A DNA stretch of 64,000 bases from an uncultured Clostridia bacterium (GTDB lineage Bacteria; Bacillota; Clostridia; Oscillospirales; Ruminococcaceae). Location of the stretch: assembly GCA_945876435.1 (NCBI GenBank), contig CAMCOD010000005.1:27786-91785 (forward strand). Direction: 5' to 3'. This document shows, in pieces, positions 17,257 to 24,796 of the stretch. The notes beneath the pieces are model-generated. The model saw only the letters and a program-made list of their open reading frames with translations, had not been told where the DNA came from and did not search any database. The number at the start of each line of letters is the position of its first letter. Position 1 is the stretch's first letter. A program made the position numbers and the translations under genes.

Positions 17257-17321
17257 CATGTAAGCATAAGCTAACATCAACCATTTTTGTTCTATTATTT
17301 TTCCGACAAGGAGGCTTTTTT

Positions 17322-17555
17322 ATGACATTAGATCAGGTTCAGCCCGGATATGGCGGGATCATCACCGCTGTAGGCGGAGAGGGCGTCCTGCGCCGTCGTC
17401 TGCTGGATATGGGATTAACGCCGAAAACCCGGGTACAGGTTCGCAAAGTGGCCCCCATGGGCGACCCCATTGAGCTGTTTCTGCGCAGCTATGCTCTCAC
17501 GATCCGTCAGGAGGAAGCGGCTAAAATCCAAGTTCAGGAGGTGCAGAAATTATGA
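17322..17555 (+). CDS. feoA: FeoA, ferrous iron transport accessory protein
   Basis: A 77-residue SH3-like FeoA protein that supports FeoB-mediated Fe(II) uptake. It shows the family pattern of a central basic/hydrophobic core (RRRLLDMGLTPKTRVQVRKVAPMGDPIEL) ending in YALTIRQEEAAKI, as in FeoA and the C-terminal domain of DtxR-like regulators. The ATG is preceded by AAGGAGGC. It overlaps feoB by 4 bp, consistent with coupled translation. Confidence 0.92.
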   Translation: MTLDQVQPGYGGIITAVGGEGVLRRRLLDMGLTPKTRVQVRKVAPMGDPIELFLRSYALTIRQEEAAKIQVQEVQKL

Positions 17556-19564
17556 ACATTCTCTTTGCTTTGGCCGGAAATCAGAACTGCGGAAAAACCA
17601 CGCTGTTTAACCGCCTGACCGGCAGCAACCAGCATGTGGGCAACTTTCCCGGTGTTACGGTTGAAAAGAAAGAAGGCGTCATTCGCGGTCATAAAAATTG
17701 CGTGATCGTTGACCTTCCGGGTATTTACTCCCTGTCTCCCTATACGTCAGAGGAAGTTGTAACCCGGGATTTCATATTGAACGAACATCCAAACGCCATT
17801 ATCAATATTGTTGATGCCACAAACATCGAGCGAAACCTGTATCTGTCCTTACAGCTTGTGGAGCTTGGACTCCCGATGGTCATCGCTCTTAATATGATGG
17901 ATGAGGTTCGGGCCAGCGGCAACACCATACGGGTCAAAGAGCTGTCAAAAAACCTGGGTATCCCCATCGTTCCCATCTCCGCGGGCAAAAATGAAGGCAT
18001 CGACGAATTGGTTGATGTAGCGATCCAGGTGGCACAGGAGCGTATTCTTCCGAAAAAAACAGACTTCTGCTCCGGCGAGGTTCACCGCACGATCCACGCC
18101 ATTGCTCATATGATCGAGGACCACGCACAGGCAATTGATGTCCCCGCCAGATTTGCTGCGACAAAGCTGATTGAAAACGATGAATCCGTAGTCGCCTCCC
18201 TGAATCTGACGGAAGAAGAACTGCACATTGTTGAGCACCTGGTCAAGGATATGGAACACCATATCGGCATGGATCATGACGCCGCATTGGCGGATATGCG
18301 TTACACCTTTATTGAAAGCGCCTGCAAGGATACGGTCATCCGCCATCAGGAATCCCGGGAGCAGCTTCGCTCTGAGAAAATCGACCGACTGCTCACCCAT
18401 AAATACCTGGGTATCCCCATCTTTTTGGGCATTATGCTGCTGATTTTCTGGCTGACTTTCGGCGTGATCGGCACAAGACTTCAGGACTGGCTGGATCTGG
18501 GGATCAGCGCCGCCACAGACGCTTTGTCCAACCTGATGATACAGTCCCATGTCAGCGATTGGCTGCATGCGCTGGTCATCGACGGCATTTGTGCCGGCGT
18601 CGGCAGCGTTCTGTCTTTCCTGCCGCTGATCGTTCTGCTGTTCTTCTTCCTGTCTTTGCTGGAGGACAGCGGTTATATGGCCCGTGTTGCTTTCGTTATG
18701 GATAAGCTGCTGCGAAAAATCGGACTGTCCGGCCGTTCCTTTGTACCCATGCTCATTGGCTTCGGTTGCAGTGTCCCAGCCATTATGGCTACCCGCACCC
18801 TGCCCAGCGAACGCGACCGCAAAATGACCATTGTTTTAACGCCATTCATGTCCTGCAGCGCAAAACTTCCCATTTATGGTATGATTACCATGGCCTTTTT
18901 CCCCAAATCCGCTCCGCTTGTTATGGTCAGCATCTATGTGATCGGCATTATCGTAGCCATCCTGTCCGGCCTGTTGCTGAAAGGTACAATTTTCAAAGGA
19001 AATCCGGTTCCCTTTGTAATGGAACTTCCGGCTTACCGGATTCCTTCCCCCCGCACCGTTCTTCTGCTTATGTGGGAAAAAGCCAAGGACTTTTTAAAGA
19101 AAGCCTTTACCATTATCTTTGTGGCCTCCATGCTGATCTGGTTCCTGCAAAGCTTTGACTGGACCTTTAACATGGTCGCAGACAGCTCAAAGAGCATCCT
19201 GGCCTCCATCGGCTCTGTGATTGCTCCTCTGTTTGTGCCCATCGGCTTTAACGATTGGAGAGCATCAACTGCTCTGATCACCGGCATCACAGCCAAAGAA
19301 TCGGTTGTCAGCACCCTGACCATTCTGACCGGCGCAGCCTCGGATGCCCAGCTCAGTTCCATTTTGTCCGGCATTTTCACTCCTCTTTCCGCATTCTCTT
19401 TCCTGGTATTTACTGTTTTGTACATGCCCTGTGTTGCTGCCTTTGCCGCCACGAAGAGAGAGCTTGGCTCCATGAGAGCCGCTGTAACCACAGCTCTGTT
19501 CCAAACTGGCACAGCTTACTTGGTTGCTTTTGTGATTTATCAAATTGGCAGTCTTATTTTCTAA
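17552..19564 (+). CDS. feoB: FeoB, ferrous iron transporter with N-terminal G protein domain
   Basis: Fe(II) uptake permease of 670 residues. The N-terminal GTPase domain has G1 GNQNCGKTTLFNRL near residues 9-22, G2/switch I around NFPGVTVE, G3 DLPGIYSL near 55 and G4 NMMD near 115. A helical GDI-like domain follows to about residue 280, then the membrane domain with two Gate repeats. In the first repeat, GFGCSVPAIMATRTL holds the conserved cysteine; the second is around ITAKESVVSTL. The length is normal for short FeoB forms. It sits between feoA and a Cys-rich peptide gene and is likely iron-regulated. Confidence 0.96.
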   Translation: MNILFALAGNQNCGKTTLFNRLTGSNQHVGNFPGVTVEKKEGVIRGHKNCVIVDLPGIYSLSPYTSEEVVTRDFILNEHPNAIINIVDATNIERNLYLSLQLVELGLPMVIALNMMDEVRASGNTIRVKELSKNLGIPIVPISAGKNEGIDELVDVAIQVAQERILPKKTDFCSGEVHRTIHAIAHMIEDHAQAIDVPARFAATKLIENDESVVASLNLTEEELHIVEHLVKDMEHHIGMDHDAALADMRYTFIESACKDTVIRHQESREQLRSEKIDRLLTHKYLGIPIFLGIMLLIFWLTFGVIGTRLQDWLDLGISAATDALSNLMIQSHVSDWLHALVIDGICAGVGSVLSFLPLIVLLFFFLSLLEDSGYMARVAFVMDKLLRKIGLSGRSFVPMLIGFGCSVPAIMATRTLPSERDRKMTIVLTPFMSCSAKLPIYGMITMAFFPKSAPLVMVSIYVIGIIVAILSGLLLKGTIFKGNPVPFVMELPAYRIPSPRTVLLLMWEKAKDFLKKAFTIIFVASMLIWFLQSFDWTFNMVADSSKSILASIGSVIAPLFVPIGFNDWRASTALITGITAKESVVSTLTILTGAASDAQLSSILSGIFTPLSAFSFLVFTVLYMPCVAAFAATKRELGSMRAAVTTALFQTGTAYLVAFVIYQIGSLIF

Positions 19565-19592
19565 CGCTGTTTTATTCAAAGGAGGTGTCCAG

Positions 19593-19763
19593 ATGTCCCC
19601 TGCTGATGTTGTTATTCTCATTCTTTTGGCAGTTGCCTTTGTTTTTGTCTTGCGCAGTCTTCGCAAGCAGAGAAAGAACGGTGGTTGTCCGGGAGGCTGC
19701 TCTGGCTGTGCTCATTCCTGCTCCTGCTGCAGCAAAACACCGGAAAACAACGAGGAAAAATAG
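19593..19763 (+). CDS. FeoB-associated Cys-rich membrane peptide
   Basis: A 56-residue peptide of the kind often found after feoB in Firmicutes. One N-terminal membrane helix (about residues 5-20) is followed by a basic patch (RSLRKQRKNGG) and a cysteine cluster CPGGCSGCAHSCSCC that could bind iron or a cluster. AAGGAGGTG lies upstream of the ATG at 19593. It is the last gene of the feo operon, 28 bp after feoB, and is followed by a strong terminator. Its exact role is not established. Confidence 0.85.
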   Translation: MSPADVVILILLAVAFVFVLRSLRKQRKNGGCPGGCSGCAHSCSCCSKTPENNEEK

Positions 19764-19784
19764 CCAATATTCCTAAAATTTACT

Positions 19785-19814
19785 GCCCGCTGCTGAACAG
19801 CAGCGGGCTTTTTT
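19785..19814 (+). terminator. Terminator of the feo operon
   Basis: GCCCGCTGCTG-AA-CAGCAGCGGGC stem followed by T6. Confidence 0.93.
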
Positions 19815-19872
19815 CTTGATAAGCCGTGATAATTTGATGATTTTCAGCAAAAATACCGCTTTTTCCCTACCC

Positions 19873-19901
19873 TTGACAAGATAAGCGTTTCATTGTATGG
19901 T
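19873..19901 (+). promoter_or_regulatory. Promoter of the vanW cassette
   Basis: TTGACA (19873-19878), 17-bp spacer, TATGGT (19896-19901). The ATG lies about 40 bp downstream. Confidence 0.65.
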
Positions 19902-19942
19902 AAGATTACAATATTTAGAAATTGAAAGGCGACTTGATCATC

Positions 19943-20788
19943 ATGGCACGAAAACTGTTTTGCCAGTATGGCCCTCTCTGCTATTGGCTTTCGTTGAAAA
20001 AAGAATACTTGCTGCGGGATATCCATCAGCTTTGTTCCGGAAACACCTACGCAAAGCAGCTGCAGCCGGAGCAGCCACTTCCCTGTGTGATCAAAGGACA
20101 TCTCTCTCCTTTGATCCGCCGGCTTCATGGGGTAGATATGCGGCTGCAGAAAAACAAAGTCCATAATCTGCGCCTGGCTGCCGCGAAAATAAACGGCATT
20201 GTGATCCAGCCGGGAGAATGCTTCTCCTTTTGGAAACTGGTGGGACCTACAACCGCAAAACGTGGCTATCTGGAGGGGCTGACCATTTCCGGAACTGCTT
20301 TGACCTCCGGCGTAGGCGGCGGATTATGCCAACTGGCTAACTTGATTCATTGGCTGGTGCTCAACAGTCCCCTGGAAGTCACCGAGCTGCACCACCACTC
20401 TGACACCCTTTTCCCGGATGAGCAGCGTCGGGTGCCGTTTGGCACGGGAACCTCCGTTTTCTATAAAAATGTGGACTATCAATTTAAAAACACAACGGAT
20501 CAGCCAGTCCAGCTTCTTCTGTGGCTTACCGATACAGACCTTTGCGGTGAACTGCGCTCGACAAAGCCCTTCCCGCTGAAATACCGCATTGTGGAAGAAA
20601 ATCATCATTTTCAGCAGGAGCCCGACGGTTATTACCGCATCAGCCAAATCTACCGTCTTGCCATTGATCCAGACACACGACAGGTGCGGAACAAGGAGCT
20701 GGTACTGAACAATCATTCCAAAGTTATGTATGACCCGGCTCTGATCCCGCCGGAGCAGATACGAAGCGAGGCGATTTCATGTTCTTAG
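19943..20788 (+). CDS. VanW-like protein
   Basis: A 281-residue protein with the VanW domain, known from glycopeptide-resistance clusters and from many Firmicutes cell-surface proteins without a settled biochemical role. Hallmarks are the PTTAKRGYLEG segment, the GVGGGLCQLANLIHW core, HHHSDT and a late VDYQFKNTTDQPVQL stretch. No signal peptide or membrane helix is obvious, so a cytoplasmic location is likely. The ATG at 19943 is used because the frame upstream offers only a TTG. It overlaps the adenylation enzyme gene by 10 bp, tying it to the adenylation/carrier pair. Function in this cassette is unknown. Confidence 0.85.
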   Translation: MARKLFCQYGPLCYWLSLKKEYLLRDIHQLCSGNTYAKQLQPEQPLPCVIKGHLSPLIRRLHGVDMRLQKNKVHNLRLAAAKINGIVIQPGECFSFWKLVGPTTAKRGYLEGLTISGTALTSGVGGGLCQLANLIHWLVLNSPLEVTELHHHSDTLFPDEQRRVPFGTGTSVFYKNVDYQFKNTTDQPVQLLLWLTDTDLCGELRSTKPFPLKYRIVEENHHFQQEPDGYYRISQIYRLAIDPDTRQVRNKELVLNNHSKVMYDPALIPPEQIRSEAISCS

Positions 20789-22164
20789 AGCGGTTTTATG
20801 AGAATATGCGCCAAAACCCCCAAAAAATCGCCGTCCAACAGGGTGAACACACCCTTAGCTATCAGCAGCTTTGGCAGGAAGCCTGCTCCTTAGCCGCTTT
20901 TCTTCAGGAAGAGGGGCGTTCCCCGGTTCTGGTCTATGGCCATAAGCATCCCCGGATGATCATTTCCCTCCTGGCCTGCTTGCTCTGCGGCCGCCCCTGG
21001 GTCCCCTGCGACCATTCTCTGCCCATCGGGCGAATGGCTGAAATCGCCCGGCTTTGCAAGGCGGAACTGCTTTTGCTGCCGGAGGAAGCGCCTCAACCCC
21101 TATCTCTGCAAAAAGTCAAGACAATGACATGGGAGGATATTCCAAACAGCCTTACCTGGACACCACCTGCTTATCATAAGGTCACTGTCGCTTATATCAT
21201 GTTCACTTCCGGCACCACCGGACAGCCAAAGGGGATTCCCATTTCCATTGGGAATGTGGAAAACTTCGCGGCCTGGCTCCTATCCCACCAGGAACTTGCG
21301 GCTCCGGCTCAAAGAGTGGTAGTCAATCAGGCCAATCTCTCTTTTGACCTTTCCGTGGCGGATTGGTGCGCGGCCCTGTTAAGCGGCGGCACACTTCTTC
21401 TGACAACAAAGGAGGAGCAGTTTCAACTTGGTCGCTTTTTCCAGCAAGTCCGTCAGCATCAGGGGGCTCTTTTGGTCTGCACGCCCACCTTTCTGCGGCT
21501 TTGTCTGTGCGACCGCAGTTTCTGTGCACAGTCTCTCCCTTCTCTGCAAGCCGTTTTTCTCTGCGGCGAGCCTCTTTCGGTTCCTACGGCGGCACAGATG
21601 AAGCAGCGTTTCCCCTCCTTGAGCCTATTCAATGCCTACGGACCGACCGAAGCTACTTGTGCGGTCTGCGGGCTGTTGATTCAGCCGCAGCATCTCTCTC
21701 AGCAACAGCTTCCGGTGGGGGATCTGTCCCATGCCGCCGTGACAATTACGCTGAAAGATGGAGAGATTTATCTGGATGGCGACTCCGTTTTTAAAGGTTA
21801 TGTGGGACAGCCGCCCTTGCAGGGGCCTTATCCCAGCGGAGATTTGGGCTTTATCGAAAACGGCCTGCTATATTGCTCCGGGCGCCGGGATAGTCAGATA
21901 AAATATCTGGGATACCGCATTGATTTGGAGGAGATCCGACAAGTGCTGGAGAAACTTCCGGGGATCCAACAGGCTGTAGTCACAGCGCAACGGGATGCCA
22001 ATGGAACCGTCCGCCGCTTGGCTGCTTATATCACACCCAGCCTGGACGGTGAAGTTTTGCGCTTGCAGCTTAGAGAAAAGCTCCCTTCCTATATGGTGCC
22101 CAGCCTCTTTCTCCCTATGGAGCAGCTCCCCCTTTCTTCAAATACCAAAGCAATAACGAGGTGA
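20779..22164 (+). CDS. DltA-like amino acid adenylation enzyme
   Basis: ANL-superfamily enzyme (461 residues) that should activate an amino acid as aminoacyl-AMP and load it on a carrier. Core motifs are YIMFTSGTTGQPKG (A3) near residue 136, NLSFDLSVADW (A4), FLCGEPL, NAYGPTEAT (A5), PSGDLGFIENGLLYCSGR (A7) and YLGYRIDLEEI (A8). The FLCGE cysteine resembles the one in D-alanine-activating DltA. It is shorter than DltA (about 500 residues) and ends at SSNTKAITR, where others continue with an NGKIDRKAL-type A10. A lysine is kept in the equivalent place. It lies 4 bp before a carrier-protein gene. DltB and DltD are absent nearby, so classical teichoic acid D-alanylation is not shown. Confidence 0.85.
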   Translation: MFLERFYENMRQNPQKIAVQQGEHTLSYQQLWQEACSLAAFLQEEGRSPVLVYGHKHPRMIISLLACLLCGRPWVPCDHSLPIGRMAEIARLCKAELLLLPEEAPQPLSLQKVKTMTWEDIPNSLTWTPPAYHKVTVAYIMFTSGTTGQPKGIPISIGNVENFAAWLLSHQELAAPAQRVVVNQANLSFDLSVADWCAALLSGGTLLLTTKEEQFQLGRFFQQVRQHQGALLVCTPTFLRLCLCDRSFCAQSLPSLQAVFLCGEPLSVPTAAQMKQRFPSLSLFNAYGPTEATCAVCGLLIQPQHLSQQQLPVGDLSHAAVTITLKDGEIYLDGDSVFKGYVGQPPLQGPYPSGDLGFIENGLLYCSGRRDSQIKYLGYRIDLEEIRQVLEKLPGIQQAVVTAQRDANGTVRRLAAYITPSLDGEVLRLQLREKLPSYMVPSLFLPMEQLPLSSNTKAITR

Positions 22165-22168
22165 CCCT

Positions 22169-22393
22169 ATGGAACAGCTCATCAAGGATATTTTAGTTGA
22201 TGCCTGCGGCAGCGAACAGGTGTTGGAAGACGGCGTAGACCTTTTGGATTCCGGACTTTTGGATTCTCTGGCCTTTATCAATCTTTTGATGGCCTTGGAG
22301 GATGAAGGGATCGACATCCAGCCCACTCAAGTGGATCGAAACTGCTTCCGTACCGTTGAGGGAATCATTGACCTTGTAAAAAAGCTTCAATAA
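22169..22393 (+). CDS. DltC-like acyl/aminoacyl carrier protein
   Basis: A 74-residue acidic four-helix carrier protein. The phosphopantetheine attachment serine is in the motif LLDSGLLDSLAFINLLM (Ser near residue 33), the DltC-like form of the usual GxDS. It would accept the amino acid activated by the adjacent adenylation enzyme. AACGAGGTGACC precedes the ATG. It is the last gene of the three-gene cassette and is followed by a strong terminator. A generic acyl carrier role is less likely, given the partner. Confidence 0.85.
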   Translation: MEQLIKDILVDACGSEQVLEDGVDLLDSGLLDSLAFINLLMALEDEGIDIQPTQVDRNCFRTVEGIIDLVKKLQ

Positions 22394-22413
22394 GATATCA
22401 AAAATATCAAACA

Positions 22414-22447
22414 GAAAGGCCTTCCGCTTTTGGCGGAAGGCCTTTCT
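22414..22447. terminator. Bidirectional terminator between carrier protein and thrS
   Basis: A 14-bp stem, GAAAGGCCTTCCGC / GCGGAAGGCCTTTC, serves the cassette on the plus strand and thrS on the minus strand. Confidence 0.85.
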
Positions 22448-22462
22448 CACGAAATAATATTC

Positions 22463-24364
22463 TTATTTCTTCTCTTTGATTTCAGCAGCAACCAGTTTAA
22501 TGAATTCTTCCGTATTCATCGACTCGTTGTCAACGGTATCGCGGCGGCGAACAGAAACCGTGCCGTCTTCCTCTTCTTTGGCACCAACAATGACCATATA
22601 AGGTACTTTTTCCAGCTGTGCCTCACGAATCTTGTAGCCGATTTTTTCATTGCGTTCATCCAGCTCCGCACGAATACCGGCTTCACGCATTGCGCTGTGA
22701 ACCTTTTTGGCGTATTCAGCGTTTTTCTCAGAAATCGGAAGAACTTTTACCTGTACCGGAGCCAGCCAGGTTGGGAATTTACCGGCATAATGCTCGATCA
22801 GAATACCGATGAAACGTTCTACAGAGCCGAAAGCAACACGGTGGATCATAATCGGACGGTGTTTTTGACCATCCTCACCGGTGTACTCAGCCTCAAAGCG
22901 CTGCGGCATCTGGAAGTCCAGCTGAATGGTGCCGCACTGCCAAGTACGTCCCAGAGAGTCCTCCAGGTGGAAGTCGATCTTCGGACCGTAGAAGGCACCG
23001 TCGCCCTCGTTGATCACATAGCTCAGTCCCAGTTCATCCAAAGCGGATTTCAGACCATTGGTTGCCATTTCCCAATCCTCATCGCTGCCCATGCTGTTTT
23101 CCGGACGGGTCGACAGCTCAACATGATATTTGAAGCCGAACAGGCTGTAGATCTCGTCGATGAGGCGTGCAACACCTTTGATCTCCTGTGGGATCTGTTC
23201 CGGAGTCATGAAGATATGGGCATCGTCCTGATTGAAGCAGCGTACACGGAAGAGACCATGAAGCGCACCGGATTTCTCGTGGCGGTGTACCAGACCGATC
23301 TCACCCATTCTCAGCGGCAGGTCACGGTAGGAACGAGGCTCCGATTTGTAAACCAGCAAGCCGCCTGGGCAGTTCATTGGTTTGATGCCATACTCCATGT
23401 CATCGATAACCGTGGTGTACATGTTTTCTTTATAATGATCCCAGTGGCCGGAAGTTTTCCACAGGTTCAGATTCAGAATGATCGGGGTAGAGATCTCCAC
23501 ATAGCCGTTTCTGGTATGGATGTCTCTCCAATATTCCAGCAAGGTATTTTTCAGGATCATTCCCTTTGGCAGGAAGAATGGGAAGCCTGGGCCTTCCTCC
23601 AGCATGGTGAACAGACCCAGTTCTTTGCCCAGTTTCCGGTGGTCACGCTTTTTAGCTTCCTCGATTTTAGCCAGATAGTCTTCCAGCTCAGAAGCTTTGG
23701 GGAAGGCGGTACCGTAGATTCGGGTCAGCATCTTGTTTTTCTCGTCACCGTGCCAATAAGCGCCTGCGATGGAAGTCAGCTTGAAGGCTTTGATCAGTTT
23801 GGTGCTGGCAACATGAGGGCCGGCGCAAAGATCAACATATTCGCCCTGTTTATAGAAGCTGATTTCCTCGCCTTCCGGCAGATTTTCGATGAGTTCCACT
23901 TTATAAGGCTCGTTTCTCTCCTGCATCAGCTTGATTGCGTCCTCTCTGGACAGGGTGAAACGCTCCAATTTCAAATCTTCTTTGACGATTTTCTTCATTT
24001 CTGCTTCAATTTTTTCCAGCTGTTCCGGCGCAAACGGCTCATCCCGGTCAAAATCATAGTAGAAACCATCGGCAATGGACGGACCGATCGCCAGCTTCGT
24101 GTCCGGATACAGGCGTTTTACGGCCTGCGCCAGAATATGGGAGGCTGTATGGCGGAAAGCACCGCGGCCATCCTCGTCCTCAAAAGTAAGGAAGGTGATT
24201 TCGCAGTCCTCTGCGATCTCGGTGCGCAGATCAACGGTCTCTCCGTTCACTTTTACCGCGCAAACGTTTCTTGCCAAACCTTCGCTGATGGATTTCGCGA
24301 TCTCAATGGCGGGCATAGGGTTCGCATATTCCCGAACATCTCCGCTTTTCAGTGTGATTTTCAT
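22463..24364 (-). CDS. thrS: Threonyl-tRNA synthetase
   Basis: Class II synthetase (633 residues) charging tRNA-Thr. Domains in order: N-terminal TGS domain (MKITLKSGDVREY onward), the editing domain with RHTASHILAQAVKRLYP (HxxxH), then the catalytic core with motif 2 around RSYRDLPLRMGEIGLVHRHE and the zinc ligands, including MNCPGG. It ends with the anticodon-binding domain (APVQVKVLPIS). The start at 24364 has GAGGAGGAAC upstream; the longer frame to 24490 runs through the T-box antiterminator. Expression is probably controlled by the T-box leader just upstream. Confidence 0.96.
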   Translation of the reverse strand: MKITLKSGDVREYANPMPAIEIAKSISEGLARNVCAVKVNGETVDLRTEIAEDCEITFLTFEDEDGRGAFRHTASHILAQAVKRLYPDTKLAIGPSIADGFYYDFDRDEPFAPEQLEKIEAEMKKIVKEDLKLERFTLSREDAIKLMQERNEPYKVELIENLPEGEEISFYKQGEYVDLCAGPHVASTKLIKAFKLTSIAGAYWHGDEKNKMLTRIYGTAFPKASELEDYLAKIEEAKKRDHRKLGKELGLFTMLEEGPGFPFFLPKGMILKNTLLEYWRDIHTRNGYVEISTPIILNLNLWKTSGHWDHYKENMYTTVIDDMEYGIKPMNCPGGLLVYKSEPRSYRDLPLRMGEIGLVHRHEKSGALHGLFRVRCFNQDDAHIFMTPEQIPQEIKGVARLIDEIYSLFGFKYHVELSTRPENSMGSDEDWEMATNGLKSALDELGLSYVINEGDGAFYGPKIDFHLEDSLGRTWQCGTIQLDFQMPQRFEAEYTGEDGQKHRPIMIHRVAFGSVERFIGILIEHYAGKFPTWLAPVQVKVLPISEKNAEYAKKVHSAMREAGIRAELDERNEKIGYKIREAQLEKVPYMVIVGAKEEEDGTVSVRRRDTVDNESMNTEEFIKLVAAEIKEKK

Positions 24365-24411
24365 ATAAGTTCCTCCTCTATGTGATAAATGTTGCTTGCT
24401 ATCAAAAGCTG

Positions 24412-24610
24412 TGAAAAAGAAAAGCACCCTCAGACCGCTTCTCGCGGTCCAAGGGTGCGTATACTCACACGGTTCCACCTTGGGTTTCACTCAAAATCCC
24501 TTAACGCGGGAAGACGATGGCGCATTTGACGCCATGGCTCCGGAGTGGTATTCACCTCTGGGATTACGCAAGGACAATTTCAGCTCTTATGTCCTCTCTC
24601 TGACCGTTTT
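24412..24610 (-). promoter_or_regulatory. T-box leader of thrS
   Basis: Read on the minus strand, the leader has the K-turn-type CAGAGAGAGGAC start (24592-24603), then GTGAATACCACTCC with candidate specifier ACC (Thr) at 24547-24549. The T-box sequence AAGGTGGAACCGTG follows (24467-24482), and finally a terminator hairpin (24424-24458) followed by a T-rich run. T-box leaders sense uncharged tRNA and allow readthrough when the amino acid is scarce. The TGGA bulge would pair with a tRNA ending UCCA. One-base uncertainty remains in the specifier register (ACC versus TAC). Confidence 0.9.
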
Positions 24611-24664
24611 CCAGGGGTTACTGGTTCCTTCACAGCCGATACAGCATATCGTTTAGATAGTGTA

Positions 24665-24693
24665 ACCATACCACTATTTTTACTGTTTGTCAA
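24665..24693 (-). promoter_or_regulatory. Promoter of thrS
   Basis: Minus-strand TTGACA (24688-24693), 17 bp, TATGGT (24665-24670), upstream of the T-box. Confidence 0.7.
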
Positions 24694-24759
24694 GTGATTA
24701 TTCCCAATTTTTCTACCGTTTATCGCCGGCAAAGCACCTTTTGCCTTTGTTTTGCGGCA

Positions 24760-24784
24760 AAAAGCCCGGAAATTCCGGGCTTTT
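24760..24784 (-). terminator. Terminator of tyrS
   Basis: AAAAGCCCGGAATTTCCGGGCTTTT-type stem-loop just beyond the tyrS stop, with a T-run on the minus strand. Confidence 0.85.
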
Positions 24785-24796
24785 CTCTGTTTGCTT

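Larger units (their letters stand above)
16846..17321. other. Divergent AT-rich intergenic region between hydrogenase and feo operons
   Basis: This 476-bp stretch holds a leftward hydrogenase promoter and a rightward feo promoter. Between them is AT-rich sequence with no coding potential I would defend. One 60-codon open frame at 17102-17284 on the minus strand lacks an RBS and family features. Confidence 0.6.
24365..24796. other. thrS leader region and tyrS downstream region
   Basis: This gene-free stretch holds the thrS T-box, the thrS promoter and the tyrS terminator. Nothing else coding is seen. Confidence 0.7.

Noticed and set aside
17102..17284. 60-codon minus-strand frame in the hydrogenase/feo intergenic region
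   Set aside because: No RBS, it overlaps the feo promoter, and the composition is what random AT-rich DNA would give.
22430..24385. Long plus-strand open frame (651 codons) opposite thrS
   Set aside because: It lies fully antisense to thrS, lacks an RBS and recognisable motifs, and its composition follows from the reverse complement of the synthetase codons.
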